From contig CAMYNC010000003.1 of assembly GCA_947259685.1 (NCBI GenBank), positions 1-53,418 on the forward strand: a stretch of 53,418 nucleotides of DNA, given 5' to 3'. Below are positions 44,562-53,235 of the stretch, in pieces (within the stretch, counting starts at the first letter, position 1; each line of letters begins with the position of its first letter). Origin of the DNA: an uncultured Desulfuromonadales bacterium (GTDB lineage: Bacteria > Desulfobacterota > Desulfuromonadia > Desulfuromonadales > Geopsychrobacteraceae). Made by a program: the position numbers and the translations under genes. The notes below the pieces were generated by a model that saw only the letters and a list, made by a program, of their open reading frames with translations, was not told where the DNA came from and ran no database searches.

Positions 44562-45231
44562 GCAGTTTGTTCGCTCACTTAGCAGCTATCGTGCTGCAGG
44601 GGTGTTCAATCCTTGGGGTGAGAGTGACTTGACGCATGATCTGAACCGGCAGGGAGCGCAGGTGCGCCGGCGGCAGCTGTTGCAATACCTTCAGGAACGG
44701 ATCGGGCGGGCTTCGATGTTACTGCTGGCCGAAGCGATCGGCTACCAGGGGGGGCATTTCAGCGGGATTCCGATGACTTCGGAACGCCTGTTGTTGGGTG
44801 GTCTGCAGCATAAGGGACTCACCGCAGAAATGGTTTTTAACGGTCTGCAACCGCAGCGGACCAGTGATCCGCAGTTACGGCCCCAGGGCTTTACCGAGCC
44901 GACTGCCACGATCGTCTGGGGTTGGCTGGCCGAACAGCAGATCGATCCACGCTCGGTGGTTTTATGGAATGCCTTCCCCTGGCACCCCTATCAGCCCGCC
45001 AAAGGGATGCTCAGTAACCGGACGCCGAAGGATGCCGAGCTGGCTGCCGGGCACAAGGTTTTGCATCAGCTGCTTGACCTTGGTCGATTTCAACAGATTG
45101 TGGCGATCGGCGAAAAATCGGCCGTTCAGCTGCAGCAACTGGGGGTCGCCGCCACCAAGGTGCGCCATCCGGCCAACGGCGGGGCCGGAAAATTCCGCTC
45201 CCAGATGACCGCATTGATCAGAGGAAACTGA
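44554..45231 (+). CDS. Uracil-DNA glycosylase superfamily protein
   Basis: A 225-aa protein with uracil-DNA-glycosylase-like features: LLLAEAIGYQGGHFSGIPMTSER with a catalytic-type loop (cut here), WNAFPWHPYQP and HPANGGAGKFRSQM, where the C-terminal HP resembles the family's HP(S/A) loop. It would remove damaged or uracil bases from DNA; substrate range unknown. The ATG at 44554 lies inside the end of the DUF2288 gene. The exporter gene begins immediately at its stop. Confidence 0.82.
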   Translation: MPEQFVRSLSSYRAAGVFNPWGESDLTHDLNRQGAQVRRRQLLQYLQERIGRASMLLLAEAIGYQGGHFSGIPMTSERLLLGGLQHKGLTAEMVFNGLQPQRTSDPQLRPQGFTEPTATIVWGWLAEQQIDPRSVVLWNAFPWHPYQPAKGMLSNRTPKDAELAAGHKVLHQLLDLGRFQQIVAIGEKSAVQLQQLGVAATKVRHPANGGAGKFRSQMTALIRGN

Positions 45232-45861
45232 ATGAGTTATTGGCAGGAGTTTTTGACTGTGATCATTGTCCACCTGCTGGCGGTGGCCAGTCCGGGGCCC
45301 GATTTCGCCATGGTGATGCGCCAGAGCCTGGTGGCTGGTCGGCGTGCGGCGCTCTGGACCAGTATCGGCATCGGTGCCGGGATTCTGGTCCATGTCACCT
45401 ACACCCTGCTTGGTTTGGGGCTGATCCTTGCTCAATCGATCCAGGTGTTCAATCTGGTCAAACTGGCTGGCGCCGGCTATTTACTCTACATCGGCTGGCA
45501 GTCGCTGCGGGCGACTCCAGGCCTGCCGAGCGAGCCGGCGGGACCCTCCCGGCAGGTCGAATACCCGATCGCGCAAGCTCTGCGAATCGGTTTTTTGACC
45601 AATGCGCTCAATCCAAAGGCGACGCTGTTTTTTTTATCTTTGTTTTCGGTGATCATCCGGCCTGATACTCCGCAACTGGTTCAACTTGGCTACGGTCTCT
45701 ACATGTCTCTGGCAACCGGCCTGTGGTTTTGTGGTCTGAGCCTGGTCCTCACCCAGCGGCATGTTCGGCAGGGGTTTGTTCGCTTTGGGCATTGGGCGGA
45801 GCGGGTGATGGGAGTGGTCCTGATCGGCCTGGGAGTCAAACTGGCACTCAGCGAACGCTAG
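45232..45861 (+). CDS. LysE/RhtB-family amino acid exporter
   Basis: A 209-aa membrane protein with about six helices. HLLAVASPGPDFAMVMRQSL near the start and FLTNALNPKATLFFLSLF in the middle are the LysE/RhtB signatures. It would export an amino acid or derivative; substrate unknown. Its ATG directly follows the TGA of the glycosylase gene, so both are on one transcript. Confidence 0.92.
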   Translation: MSYWQEFLTVIIVHLLAVASPGPDFAMVMRQSLVAGRRAALWTSIGIGAGILVHVTYTLLGLGLILAQSIQVFNLVKLAGAGYLLYIGWQSLRATPGLPSEPAGPSRQVEYPIAQALRIGFLTNALNPKATLFFLSLFSVIIRPDTPQLVQLGYGLYMSLATGLWFCGLSLVLTQRHVRQGFVRFGHWAERVMGVVLIGLGVKLALSER

Positions 45862-45917
45862 CCTTAGCCGTTTCCAAATCAGAAACCTTGCCGCAGTCAT
45901 CCGAAGCTTCCGGAGGG

Positions 45918-48347
45918 CTACTCGCTGGTTTCAGGGATTTCTTTGATTGGCGCCTTGCCGGTTTTCAAGATGGTTTCAATCTCTGTCGCCGGCAACGGCT
46001 TGCTGAACAAAAAGCCCTGCATCTCGTGGCACTGCTCTTTTTTCAAAAATTCCCGCTGTCCTTCGGTTTCGACCCCTTCAGCAATGACCGAAAGGTCCAG
46101 GCTTTTGCCCATGGCGATAATCGCCGAGGCAATCGCTGCGTCGGTGTTGTTAAGCTCTACTTCTGTGACAAAGGATTTATCGATTTTCAGGGTGTTGACG
46201 GAAAAGCGCTTCAGGTGGGCTAGCGATGAGTAACCGGTGCCGAAGTCGTCGATGGAGATGTGGATTCCCATCTCTTTGAGCTGGTTAAGCACTTTTACTG
46301 CGAATTCTGGGTTTTGCATGATCACCGTTTCGGTGATTTCCAACTCCAGATATTTGCCCTCTAGACCGGTCTCATCAAGGATCGCTTTGACCCGGTCGGT
46401 AAAATCTTGCCGTTCCAGCTGGAATCCGGAGAGATTTACCGCCATCCTCACCGGCGGCAGGCCCTGCTGCTGCCACTGCAGATTCTGCAGGCAGGCTTCA
46501 CGGAGCACCCATTCCCCGAGCGGAACGATCAGGCCCGACTCTTCGGCCAGGGAGATAAAATCGTTTGGTGGGATCAGCCCCAGCTGTGGATGCTCCCAGC
46601 GCAATAGAGCTTCCAAGGCCGTCACCTGGCTGCTTTGCAAGCAGACCTTAGGCTGATAGAGGATGTAGAATTCCTCTCTATCCAGGGCTTTCCGTAGGCT
46701 GTTTTCCAACACCATGCGCCGTTCGGAGTTATGATCCATCTCCGCAGAGTAGAAGTGGCAGGTGTTGCGGCCGAGGGCTTTAGACTGGTACATGGCAATG
46801 TCGGCTTTTTTAAGCAACTCTTCTTCGTCATCACCATCTTTGGGGAATATTGCGACACCGATACTGGTAGTGATAAATAATTCTTTTTCATCCAGTTTCA
46901 TTGGTTGCGCCAGCCGCTGCAATATCTTTACCGCGATCTTCTCGATATTTTCGGTCGAATTCGGATTCACCAGTAAAATCGCAAATTCATCGCCGCCGAA
47001 GCGGGCGACCGTGTCGACTTCGCGGACACAGCTGACCAGGCGGTTGGCGGTTTCCTGCAACATCTGGTCACCGGTGTCGTGACCGAGAGTATCGTTGATC
47101 ATTTTGAAGCGATCCAGGTCCAGAAACATGACCGCCAATTGGTTTTTCTGGCGTTTGGCGAGAGCTTTCACCTGAACCAGTCGGTCGACAAAGGTCAAAC
47201 GGTTCGGCAGGTCAGTGAGCATGTCGTGGTGGGCCATATAGTGCAGTTGATCCTGAGCTTCTTTGCGGGCGGTAATGTCGCGGCAGATCCCCCAGATCGA
47301 TTCGGGTTTGTCTTGCTTGAAGGTGCAGGTGAATGATCCTTCGACAGTTATGATAATGCCATTTTTCGCGACCAGACTCCCTTCCATGGTGGCGATCTGT
47401 TCGCCGCGCAAAGCCTTTCGGAACTCAACCTGACAGCGGCTGCGATTTTCGCCGGCAATCAGCTCGGGCAGGCTGAGATCTGTGAGTTCCGGCAATGTGT
47501 AGCCGAGGGTTTTGATCCAGGCGGGATTGACGTAAGTGAGTTTTCCATCGGGGGTGCAACGGAATATCAGGTCGTGGGCTGAGTCAAGAAAGGCCAGTTT
47601 CTGCGCCTCACTCTCAGCCAGGGCAAGCCTTTCCCGGCGGATGATGCCCATCAATGCCGTCCCGGCAATGGCTACGGTGGTATTGAGCAGGCAGACCCAT
47701 AACCAGTTTAGCAGCAGATAGACCAACTCAAGGTGTAATCCCGGATCGACAAAGGGCATCGGCACTGCTGGAATAATCTCCAGATAGCCGAGCCAGAGCA
47801 ATCCACCGTAGAGGGTTCCACCGAGGATGCCCATACTCCAGGCATCGCGCTGACGCGGTAACAAGATGGACGCTTCCAGGGTGACGAGTAAATATAGCGA
47901 CCAGAGCCAGCTGGCGGCGCTGCCGCTGCCGTAAACCAGGATGGTGACAAACAGCAGATCGAGGAGCACCTGAAAGTGGTCGACGTATCTCAGCCGGTGA
48001 ATTGATTGGTAATAAAAATGGTAGATGCTGTTATAGCTGAAAACCGCCGCAAAGCTGATGAAGATGACCAACAGTTGGGTCGGGGAAATCGTCAGACCCA
48101 GTTGACTGAATGCGTAGAATGCCGCTGCGCAGGCGGTGTACAGTGCAGTGAACAGCAACAATAACCAGCGTGCTTTGGCAACCATGGTCGTCCGACCGCG
48201 AACCTTGGAAAAACTGATCTCCTCCAGGTTGAAAAAGTTTCTGCTGGCCGACTTGATCGGCAGTTTGTTCATCGCAGGTGCTTGTTCTGGCATCATTTTC
48301 TCTGGCCGCTGTTGGTTATGAAGGTTGTTAGTGTTATTTAATAACAT
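45918..48347 (-). CDS. Polytopic membrane PAS-GGDEF-EAL protein
   Basis: About 809 aa. Residues 60-230 contain some six membrane helices, a sensor without a large periplasmic part. A PAS domain follows (LAFLDSAHDLIFRCTPDGKL; GYTLPELTDL; GICRDITARKEAQDQL). GGDEF is intact (ARFGGDEFAILL) with D in FLDLDRFKMINDTLGHDTGD. EAL is intact (ALEALLRWEHPQLG; LELEITETVIMQ; SIDDFGTGYSSLAHL; VIAEGVE), so both cyclic-di-GMP synthesis and breakdown are possible. The start is uncertain: ATGs at 48347, 48296 and 48293 are all in frame before the first helix and none has a strong ribosome site. Confidence 0.9.
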   Translation of the reverse strand: MLLNNTNNLHNQQRPEKMMPEQAPAMNKLPIKSASRNFFNLEEISFSKVRGRTTMVAKARWLLLLFTALYTACAAAFYAFSQLGLTISPTQLLVIFISFAAVFSYNSIYHFYYQSIHRLRYVDHFQVLLDLLFVTILVYGSGSAASWLWSLYLLVTLEASILLPRQRDAWSMGILGGTLYGGLLWLGYLEIIPAVPMPFVDPGLHLELVYLLLNWLWVCLLNTTVAIAGTALMGIIRRERLALAESEAQKLAFLDSAHDLIFRCTPDGKLTYVNPAWIKTLGYTLPELTDLSLPELIAGENRSRCQVEFRKALRGEQIATMEGSLVAKNGIIITVEGSFTCTFKQDKPESIWGICRDITARKEAQDQLHYMAHHDMLTDLPNRLTFVDRLVQVKALAKRQKNQLAVMFLDLDRFKMINDTLGHDTGDQMLQETANRLVSCVREVDTVARFGGDEFAILLVNPNSTENIEKIAVKILQRLAQPMKLDEKELFITTSIGVAIFPKDGDDEEELLKKADIAMYQSKALGRNTCHFYSAEMDHNSERRMVLENSLRKALDREEFYILYQPKVCLQSSQVTALEALLRWEHPQLGLIPPNDFISLAEESGLIVPLGEWVLREACLQNLQWQQQGLPPVRMAVNLSGFQLERQDFTDRVKAILDETGLEGKYLELEITETVIMQNPEFAVKVLNQLKEMGIHISIDDFGTGYSSLAHLKRFSVNTLKIDKSFVTEVELNNTDAAIASAIIAMGKSLDLSVIAEGVETEGQREFLKKEQCHEMQGFLFSKPLPATEIETILKTGKAPIKEIPETSE

Positions 48348-48486
48348 ACTTATCGGCAAGATGTTAGAAAAAATTCAGAAAACTATCATGAAAAGCTAAA
48401 GGGCTTGTCTGTCAACCTCTTGCCGTCTTTACGCTCGCAGGGTATTCTTGCCAGAGTGTCCGGTTGATCATTAATTGTGATAATTC

Positions 48487-48494
48487 AAGGAGGT
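48487..48494 (+). promoter_or_regulatory. Consensus ribosome binding site deciding the DUF2959 start
   Basis: AAGGAGGT lies 3 bases before the ATG at 48498 and fixes that start over the TTG/ATG-like codons upstream in the open frame. Confidence 0.75.
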
Positions 48495-48497
48495 CAT

Positions 48498-49145
48498 ATG
48501 TCCAGAATCTCTCGGCTGTTGTTATTTCTCTTATTTTTTTCAGGGCTTGTCGGTTGCAGTGGGGCCTATTACAGCGCCATGGAAAAGGTCGGCGTGCATA
48601 AGCGGGATATTCTGGCCGATCGGGTTGAGACGGCCCGTGACAGCCAGCAGGAAACCAAGGAGGAGTTCGCTTCTGCCCTGGAGCGCTTCACTGCCCTGGT
48701 GAATTTTGATGGTGGAGATCTGGAAGAGAAATATCAGGAGCTGAATGCAGTCTTTGAAGACTGTGAAGCGCAGGCTGAAGAAGTGACAGAGAGGATTGAC
48801 GCGGTGGAAAATGTCGCTGAGGCACTGTTTGAGGAATGGGAAGAGGAACTTGAGCAATACACCAGTGCCAGTTTGCGCCGTTCGAGTGAAAACCAGCTGA
48901 AACGGACGCGTAGCCATTATCAGAAACTTGAAGTGGCGATGAAACGTGCCGAATCGAAAATCGATCCGGTGTTAAATATTCTGCGCGATCATGTGCTGTT
49001 TCTCAAGCACAATTTGAATGCCCGGGCGATCGCGGCGCTGCAGTCAGAACTGGTGACCATTGAGGCCGATGTCGCGCGTTTGATCAGGGAGATGGAAGAG
49101 TCGATTAAGCAGGCTGATGCTTTTATCAGTACCTTAAAGGAATGA
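48498..49145 (+). CDS. DUF2959 lipoprotein
   Basis: A 215-aa lipoprotein: a hydrophobic signal (SRISRLLLFLLFFSGLVGC) with lipobox LVGC, Cys 20. The mature part is almost entirely helical and acidic, with long coiled-coil stretches (FASALERFTALVNFDGGDLE; ALQSELVTIEADVARLIREM). It matches DUF2959, a family whose function is unknown to me. It stands alone: the divergent GGDEF-EAL gene begins about 150 bases upstream and a strong terminator follows. Confidence 0.85.
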   Translation: MSRISRLLLFLLFFSGLVGCSGAYYSAMEKVGVHKRDILADRVETARDSQQETKEEFASALERFTALVNFDGGDLEEKYQELNAVFEDCEAQAEEVTERIDAVENVAEALFEEWEEELEQYTSASLRRSSENQLKRTRSHYQKLEVAMKRAESKIDPVLNILRDHVLFLKHNLNARAIAALQSELVTIEADVARLIREMEESIKQADAFISTLKE

Positions 49146-49187
49146 TAGCGACCTGCCTGAGCTGAAATTTATCGTTTTTTAAATTTA

Positions 49188-49232
49188 AACCAGAATCGGC
49201 CGGACAACTGTCCGGCCGATTCTGGTTTTTTC
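49188..49232. terminator. Strong bidirectional terminator
   Basis: A 19-bp perfect inverted repeat (49188-49206 with 49209-49227), preceded by an A-rich and followed by a T-rich run (TTTTTTCTTC). It separates the convergent DUF2959 and rhodanese genes. Confidence 0.92.
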
Positions 49233-49234
49233 TT

Positions 49235-49657
49235 CTAGTTCTCTGACAGCAGGCCTTCATAGGGCCAGCCCTGTTGACCTTTCTCCAGAATGAACAGGCG
49301 TTCCGCCTGAACCCCCTGAGCCAACAGATAGTCATAAGTTCGTTTGGCGCCGCCTTTGCCACGCGGGCAGACGATCACCACCGGTTCGGTTCCGGTCAGT
49401 AATTTTGGCAGCAGTGGTTCCAGTTTCTGCAGGTCGGCAGCCGATTTCACCGGATAGGCGTAGCTTGCCAGGGCGCCTTCCAGGTGATGTTGCGCGAACT
49501 CTTCCGCAATCTGGATGTCGACCAGCGAGATGGGAGCCTTGGTTTCCAAGGCCTGTTTGACCTGCTTTGCTGACAGGTACTGATAGGAGCCGCTCCAGGC
49601 AGTGGTAGCCAGCAACAGCATGAGGCCGGTGGTAAAAAGACTGAAACCTTTTCGCAT
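49235..49657 (-). CDS. Periplasmic single-domain rhodanese
   Basis: A 140-aa protein with a signal peptide (MRKGFSLFTTGLMLLLATTA, cleavage near residue 22) and a rhodanese domain: ISLVDIQIAEEFAQHHLEGA and the active loop with C97 in VVIVCPRGKGGAKR, then GWPYEGL. The active loop is longer and more basic than the usual CRxGxRS form, which may alter substrate choice. It probably carries sulfane sulfur or selenium outside the cytoplasm. It is transcribed divergently from the LysR gene, 155 bases away. Confidence 0.85.
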   Translation of the reverse strand: MRKGFSLFTTGLMLLLATTAWSGSYQYLSAKQVKQALETKAPISLVDIQIAEEFAQHHLEGALASYAYPVKSAADLQKLEPLLPKLLTGTEPVVIVCPRGKGGAKRTYDYLLAQGVQAERLFILEKGQQGWPYEGLLSEN

Positions 49658-49770
49658 GATTTAACTCCTTGAATAAACTGATTGACCAGAAAAAAATCTG
49701 CTCAGGCTGGAATGATGATCTGGCGACACCTTAAATCTGTTTGCATCAGCTGGCAAATGGATTATTTTTA

Positions 49771-49797
49771 TAAATACGATGCTTATTATCGTATTTA
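49771..49797. promoter_or_regulatory. Perfect 10-bp inverted repeat, likely LysR operator
   Basis: TAAATACGAT (49771-49780) and ATCGTATTTA (49788-49797) are perfect inverted arms around the 7-base spacer GCTTATT. It sits 15 bases before the LysR start and in the divergent gap with the rhodanese gene, the usual place for a LysR autoregulatory site. Confidence 0.65.
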
Positions 49798-49812
49798 CCG
49801 ATAGGGATACTT

Positions 49813-50718
49813 ATGACGCTCCGCCAACTTGAACTATTTATTGCTGTGGCAGAAGCCGGCAGCTTTTCGCGTGGGGCAGAAAAAATTCACCTGACCCAAT
49901 CGACCGTCAGCCAACATATTTCCGCGTTAGAAGCGGAAGCCGGCGCGCGCCTGCTTGATCGTGACCGGAACGGTACCTGTTTGACCGCTGCCGGAAAATT
50001 ATTTCTGCAGCATGCACGACGGATTCTGGGCGAGCGAGATCTGCTGGTTCAAGCGCTCTCCGCCTACCAGGGCCTGGAGGAGGTCAGCCTGCAGATCGGC
50101 GCCAGTAATATTCCCGCCAATCACCTGATCCCGGCGATTCTTCCGCAGCTGGCGCAACGCTATCCGGGAATTGCTTTGACGGTGCAAAGTGGCGATAGTC
50201 AGGAGATTTTAGAGTTGTTAAGGGGGGCTGAAATCGAGCTGGCGGTGGTCGGTAGCCGCAAAGAGGATCGGCAGCTTGTTTATACCCCGTTGGGCAAAGA
50301 CCTGCTGGTGTTGGTCGTCGGTCCACAGCACCTCTGGTGGCAACGGGACTGGATTTCGCTTGATGAGTTGAGTTCGGCGCTGTTTGTGATGCGTGAAGCC
50401 GGTTCCGGCAGTGGCCAGGCATTGGAAAAAGAGTTGCAGCGGGTCGGGATCGATCTAGACAACTTGACCATCGCTGCGCGACTCGGCAGCAATGAAGCGG
50501 TCTGGCGGACCGTCGCTTCCGGTTTTGGCTGTGCCTTTGTCTCCGCAAGGTCGGTTCGGCGGGAGCTGGAGGCGGGAGACTTATTTCAGGTGCAGGTCAG
50601 GGGAATGAGCGTTGAACGGCAGTTCTGGCTGGCAACTTTGCGCGGCCGGACCACCTCGCCAGCCGCTGCGGCCTTTGCTGAATTGCTGCTGCGCTGTTGT
50701 GCCGAGGTTGCCGATTAA
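49813..50718 (+). CDS. LysR-family transcriptional regulator
   Basis: A 301-aa regulator. The N-terminal winged helix TLRQLELFIAVAEAGSFSRGAEKIHLTQSTVSQHISALE, cut here, is canonical. The effector domain (about 90-295) has a CysB/CbbR-type two-lobe pattern (VSLQIGASNIPANHLIPAIL; GIALTVQSGDSQEILELL; VWRTVASGFGCAFVS). The likely target is the divergent rhodanese gene and its own promoter, through the inverted repeat upstream; this fits sulfur metabolism but is inferred. Confidence 0.94.
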   Translation: MTLRQLELFIAVAEAGSFSRGAEKIHLTQSTVSQHISALEAEAGARLLDRDRNGTCLTAAGKLFLQHARRILGERDLLVQALSAYQGLEEVSLQIGASNIPANHLIPAILPQLAQRYPGIALTVQSGDSQEILELLRGAEIELAVVGSRKEDRQLVYTPLGKDLLVLVVGPQHLWWQRDWISLDELSSALFVMREAGSGSGQALEKELQRVGIDLDNLTIAARLGSNEAVWRTVASGFGCAFVSARSVRRELEAGDLFQVQVRGMSVERQFWLATLRGRTTSPAAAAFAELLLRCCAEVAD

Positions 50719-50733
50719 GTTGCCAGGCGGAGC

Positions 50734-51033
50734 TTAGCACGGTTTTTTCAGCAATTGCTCGATCTCACCGGCAATCCGTGCCACATCGGCTGGTGAGACT
50801 GCCGAATACCAGAGGTTTTGCGGATAGATCAGGATGTTGGGGCCTTCGCCGCAAAGCCCCAGGCATTTACTCTGTGACACGCGCACCTCTGCGGCAGAGA
50901 ACTTTTCTGCCAGACGTTCTTTCAGCTGCAAGCGGATTTCCGGACTGCTGCCATCGGCGCAGGATTTACGCTCTCCCTGGCGATCGTTGACACAGACGAA
51001 AACATGGCATTTGTACGGTGCTGGTTGACTCAT
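50734..51033 (-). CDS. Thioredoxin-like [2Fe-2S] ferredoxin
   Basis: A 99-aa ferredoxin of the thioredoxin-like type. Cysteines C14, C25, C57 and C61 (CVNDRQGERKSC; SKCLGLCGEGPNILIYP) have the spacing of the family's cluster site; C9 is extra. It would carry single electrons in the cytoplasm. It lies upstream of, and in the other direction from, nothing obvious: the neighbours are the convergent LysR gene and the co-directional deformylase 19 bases upstream. Confidence 0.9.
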   Translation of the reverse strand: MSQPAPYKCHVFVCVNDRQGERKSCADGSSPEIRLQLKERLAEKFSAAEVRVSQSKCLGLCGEGPNILIYPQNLWYSAVSPADVARIAGEIEQLLKKPC

Positions 51034-51051
51034 AACGGTTTGCTCCAGAAA

Positions 51052-51558
51052 TTATTTCTGTTTACGGCGGAACAGGTCGGTTTTCAAGCTTGAGACCCGG
51101 TCAAGGAACAGGTAGCCATCCAGATGGTCCAGTTCATGTTGGATGGCGATGGCCTCGAAGCCCTCGCTGCGGATCACCTGCAGCTCCCCGGCTTCATTTA
51201 AAAACTGCACGATGATCCGTTCGGCACGGGTCACATTGCCGGTGTAATCGGGCACTGACATGCAGCCTTCGCGAACCACCTGTGTCCCTTCGGTTTCAAT
51301 GATTTCCGGATTGACCATCTGCAGCAGGCCATGGTTCTGCTGTTTCTTGCCGAGCTTGCTGTGCGAAACATCAACCACCACAGCCCGGCGGATAGCGCCA
51401 ATCTGCGGGGCAGCCACACCAACTGAATGCCCAGCCGCGACCATGGTATCGACCAGGTCCTGCAGCAGGGCTCTGGCCGAATCATCAAACTGATCAATTG
51501 TCTTGCAGACTTCTTTGAGCCGCTCATCGGGGTAAAGCAGAACCTCTTTGACGGCCAT
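51052..51558 (-). CDS. def: Peptide deformylase
   Basis: Removes the formyl group from nascent proteins. A 168-aa protein with all three motifs: GHSVGVAAPQIG (residues 43-54), REGCMSVPDY (metal ligand C99) and QHELDHLDG (H141, E142, H145). Length and order are normal. Its start abuts the stop of the ACT-domain gene (51559), so the two are probably co-transcribed. Confidence 0.97.
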   Translation of the reverse strand: MAVKEVLLYPDERLKEVCKTIDQFDDSARALLQDLVDTMVAAGHSVGVAAPQIGAIRRAVVVDVSHSKLGKKQQNHGLLQMVNPEIIETEGTQVVREGCMSVPDYTGNVTRAERIIVQFLNEAGELQVIRSEGFEAIAIQHELDHLDGYLFLDRVSSLKTDLFRRKQK

Positions 51559-52098
51559 TTACAACTCCATCGCCAGCAGCGAGCGAACCGAAATATCGAC
51601 CTTTAGCTGCAGCTTCAGCTCGCTCATCCACTCCTCAACGGTTTCGATCTCGGTTCCTTCGGGGAGCACCGCTTCAATCATCATCACATAAACCGGCCGG
51701 GTTTCTTCGCCGATCAGTTTGGTGTTCAGATCGGTAATGTTGATTTTTCGGTCGCCCAGCTCCTTGGCCACCCGGTAAACGATGCCCGGTTGGTCTGCGC
51801 CATAGACTGAGATCATACACAGCTCTCCAGCCAGGTCAGGGCGCTTTTCTCCGTCCGGCTTGAGAGTTCGGATGAAAACCGACAGGTTCGCTTCTTCCAG
51901 TGGCGCAAAGGCAGCGCCAAAATCCTCTTTACTGTTAATCTCAGGGTTGGAAATGATCAGGATCATGGAGAATTGCCCCCCAAGGATCGAACAGCTGGAA
52001 TCCGCAATGTTACAGCCGAGTTTATAGAGGATTTCCGCCACCTGGGATACGATACCAGGACGGTCACGGCCGATGATGGTCAAAGCAAAATGCTGCAT
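51559..52098 (-). CDS. GcvR-like double ACT-domain protein
   Basis: A 179-aa protein made of two ACT domains: HFALTIIGRDRPGIVSQVAEILYKLGCNI (cut here) at the start and CMISVYGADQPGIVYRVAKEL near residue 95. The GxDxPG motifs indicate amino-acid sensing. The closest known group is GcvR, which controls the glycine cleavage system by protein contact. gcv genes are not in the window, so the ligand and partner are unknown. It is followed directly by def. Confidence 0.87.
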   Translation of the reverse strand: MQHFALTIIGRDRPGIVSQVAEILYKLGCNIADSSCSILGGQFSMILIISNPEINSKEDFGAAFAPLEEANLSVFIRTLKPDGEKRPDLAGELCMISVYGADQPGIVYRVAKELGDRKINITDLNTKLIGEETRPVYVMMIEAVLPEGTEIETVEEWMSELKLQLKVDISVRSLLAMEL

Positions 52099-52286
52099 AT
52101 AATGTCTCCTTTGGATATCCGTCTACAGATGATGGGCTGCAGAGCGATGTGCAACTGTAGCCGCTCCCGGGTCATTCTTGTCGCTTCCTGGGTTCTTGTC
52201 AAGACGGGTCCGGCTGAATGGAGACCTTTTGCGCTTTTGCGGAGCTGTGGTTTAATTAAGGGACCTCTTTTCAGCAAGGAAGATCG

Positions 52287-53195
52287 ATGAAGCTGATTCC
52301 TCTGCTCCTGGCGTTGCTGCTGTCACTGCAAACGGTGGCGGCATATGCGGTGGACATCCGCTCGGTTTACCCGGACGTTGCATTTGTCGGGACTCCGGTG
52401 ACGATTATTGGTGGTCCATTCAGTCCCGAGGTATTGGTCGACCTGGCTGGTCAGCAGTTGCAACCCCGTTCGATCGGCAGCCGCCAATTGATCTTCATCA
52501 CTCCCCGTCTGCCGGCTGGTGAGCACGCGCTGTTTCTGCGCGACGGAGACCAAACTTCCCCAACCACCTTCAGCCTGCGGATCGAACTGCCACCGCCGGT
52601 GATCGATTCTATCTCGCCGGAAACCCTGAATACTTGTTCGACCGCTGAGCAGCGTCAGGTGTTACTGCGCGGAGCCAACATTCAGACAGGGTCACAACTG
52701 TTGCTGGAGGGTGCCGTGATTCCTTTCAGCGGCGCGGAAGGCGATGCCATCAGCTTTTCTCCACCAGTCTTACCGGCGGGAAGTTATGGGTTGCAACTGA
52801 TCAATCCGGATGGCAAGAAATCACTGCCCCATACCCTTTGGTTCAGTAATGTTCCCGAAATCGAGGAGGTTTCCCAAGGAGAGAACTTCGTGAACTCCTA
52901 TCAGGTGATCATCCGAGGGACGAATTTCTTCCACAACTCCATCTTGCTGGTCGACGAATATCCGGCTGGCTTTGCCGATTTGCCGCCCCGGCAACGCTTT
53001 ATTCCTGCTCAGGGTGGGCAGGCATTTCAGGGTGATCAGACACGTGTTCCGCAGTCCGAGAATGTCAGCTACTACGACTGTAACACCCTGGTTTACACCC
53101 GCTTCCCCCCGTCCGGGCAAACGATGCGGATTCTGTTGCGGGTTGGCAATCCCGATGGCAAACAGACCCCCTCCTATGAAGTGTTCCTGCCTTGA
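52287..53195 (+). CDS. Secreted protein with IPT/TIG-like beta domains
   Basis: A 302-aa protein with a signal peptide (MKLIPLLLALLLSLQTVAA, cleavage near residue 21). Three beta-sandwich-like repeats resemble IPT/TIG domains: IRSVYPDVAFVGTPVTIIGGPF (cut), PPPVIDSISPETLNTCS with VLLRGANI, and VPEIEEVSQGENFVNSYQVIIRGTNF (cut). Each opens with a sheet ending in a G-x-N/F turn. Such domains often bind surface or exported polymers or proteins. No partner gene is visible. AAGGAAG precedes the ATG. Confidence 0.75.
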   Translation: MKLIPLLLALLLSLQTVAAYAVDIRSVYPDVAFVGTPVTIIGGPFSPEVLVDLAGQQLQPRSIGSRQLIFITPRLPAGEHALFLRDGDQTSPTTFSLRIELPPPVIDSISPETLNTCSTAEQRQVLLRGANIQTGSQLLLEGAVIPFSGAEGDAISFSPPVLPAGSYGLQLINPDGKKSLPHTLWFSNVPEIEEVSQGENFVNSYQVIIRGTNFFHNSILLVDEYPAGFADLPPRQRFIPAQGGQAFQGDQTRVPQSENVSYYDCNTLVYTRFPPSGQTMRILLRVGNPDGKQTPSYEVFLP

Positions 53196-53235
53196 CCTTA
53201 GCTTTTTACTGGAGAGCTCTTAAATCTGACAGCGC

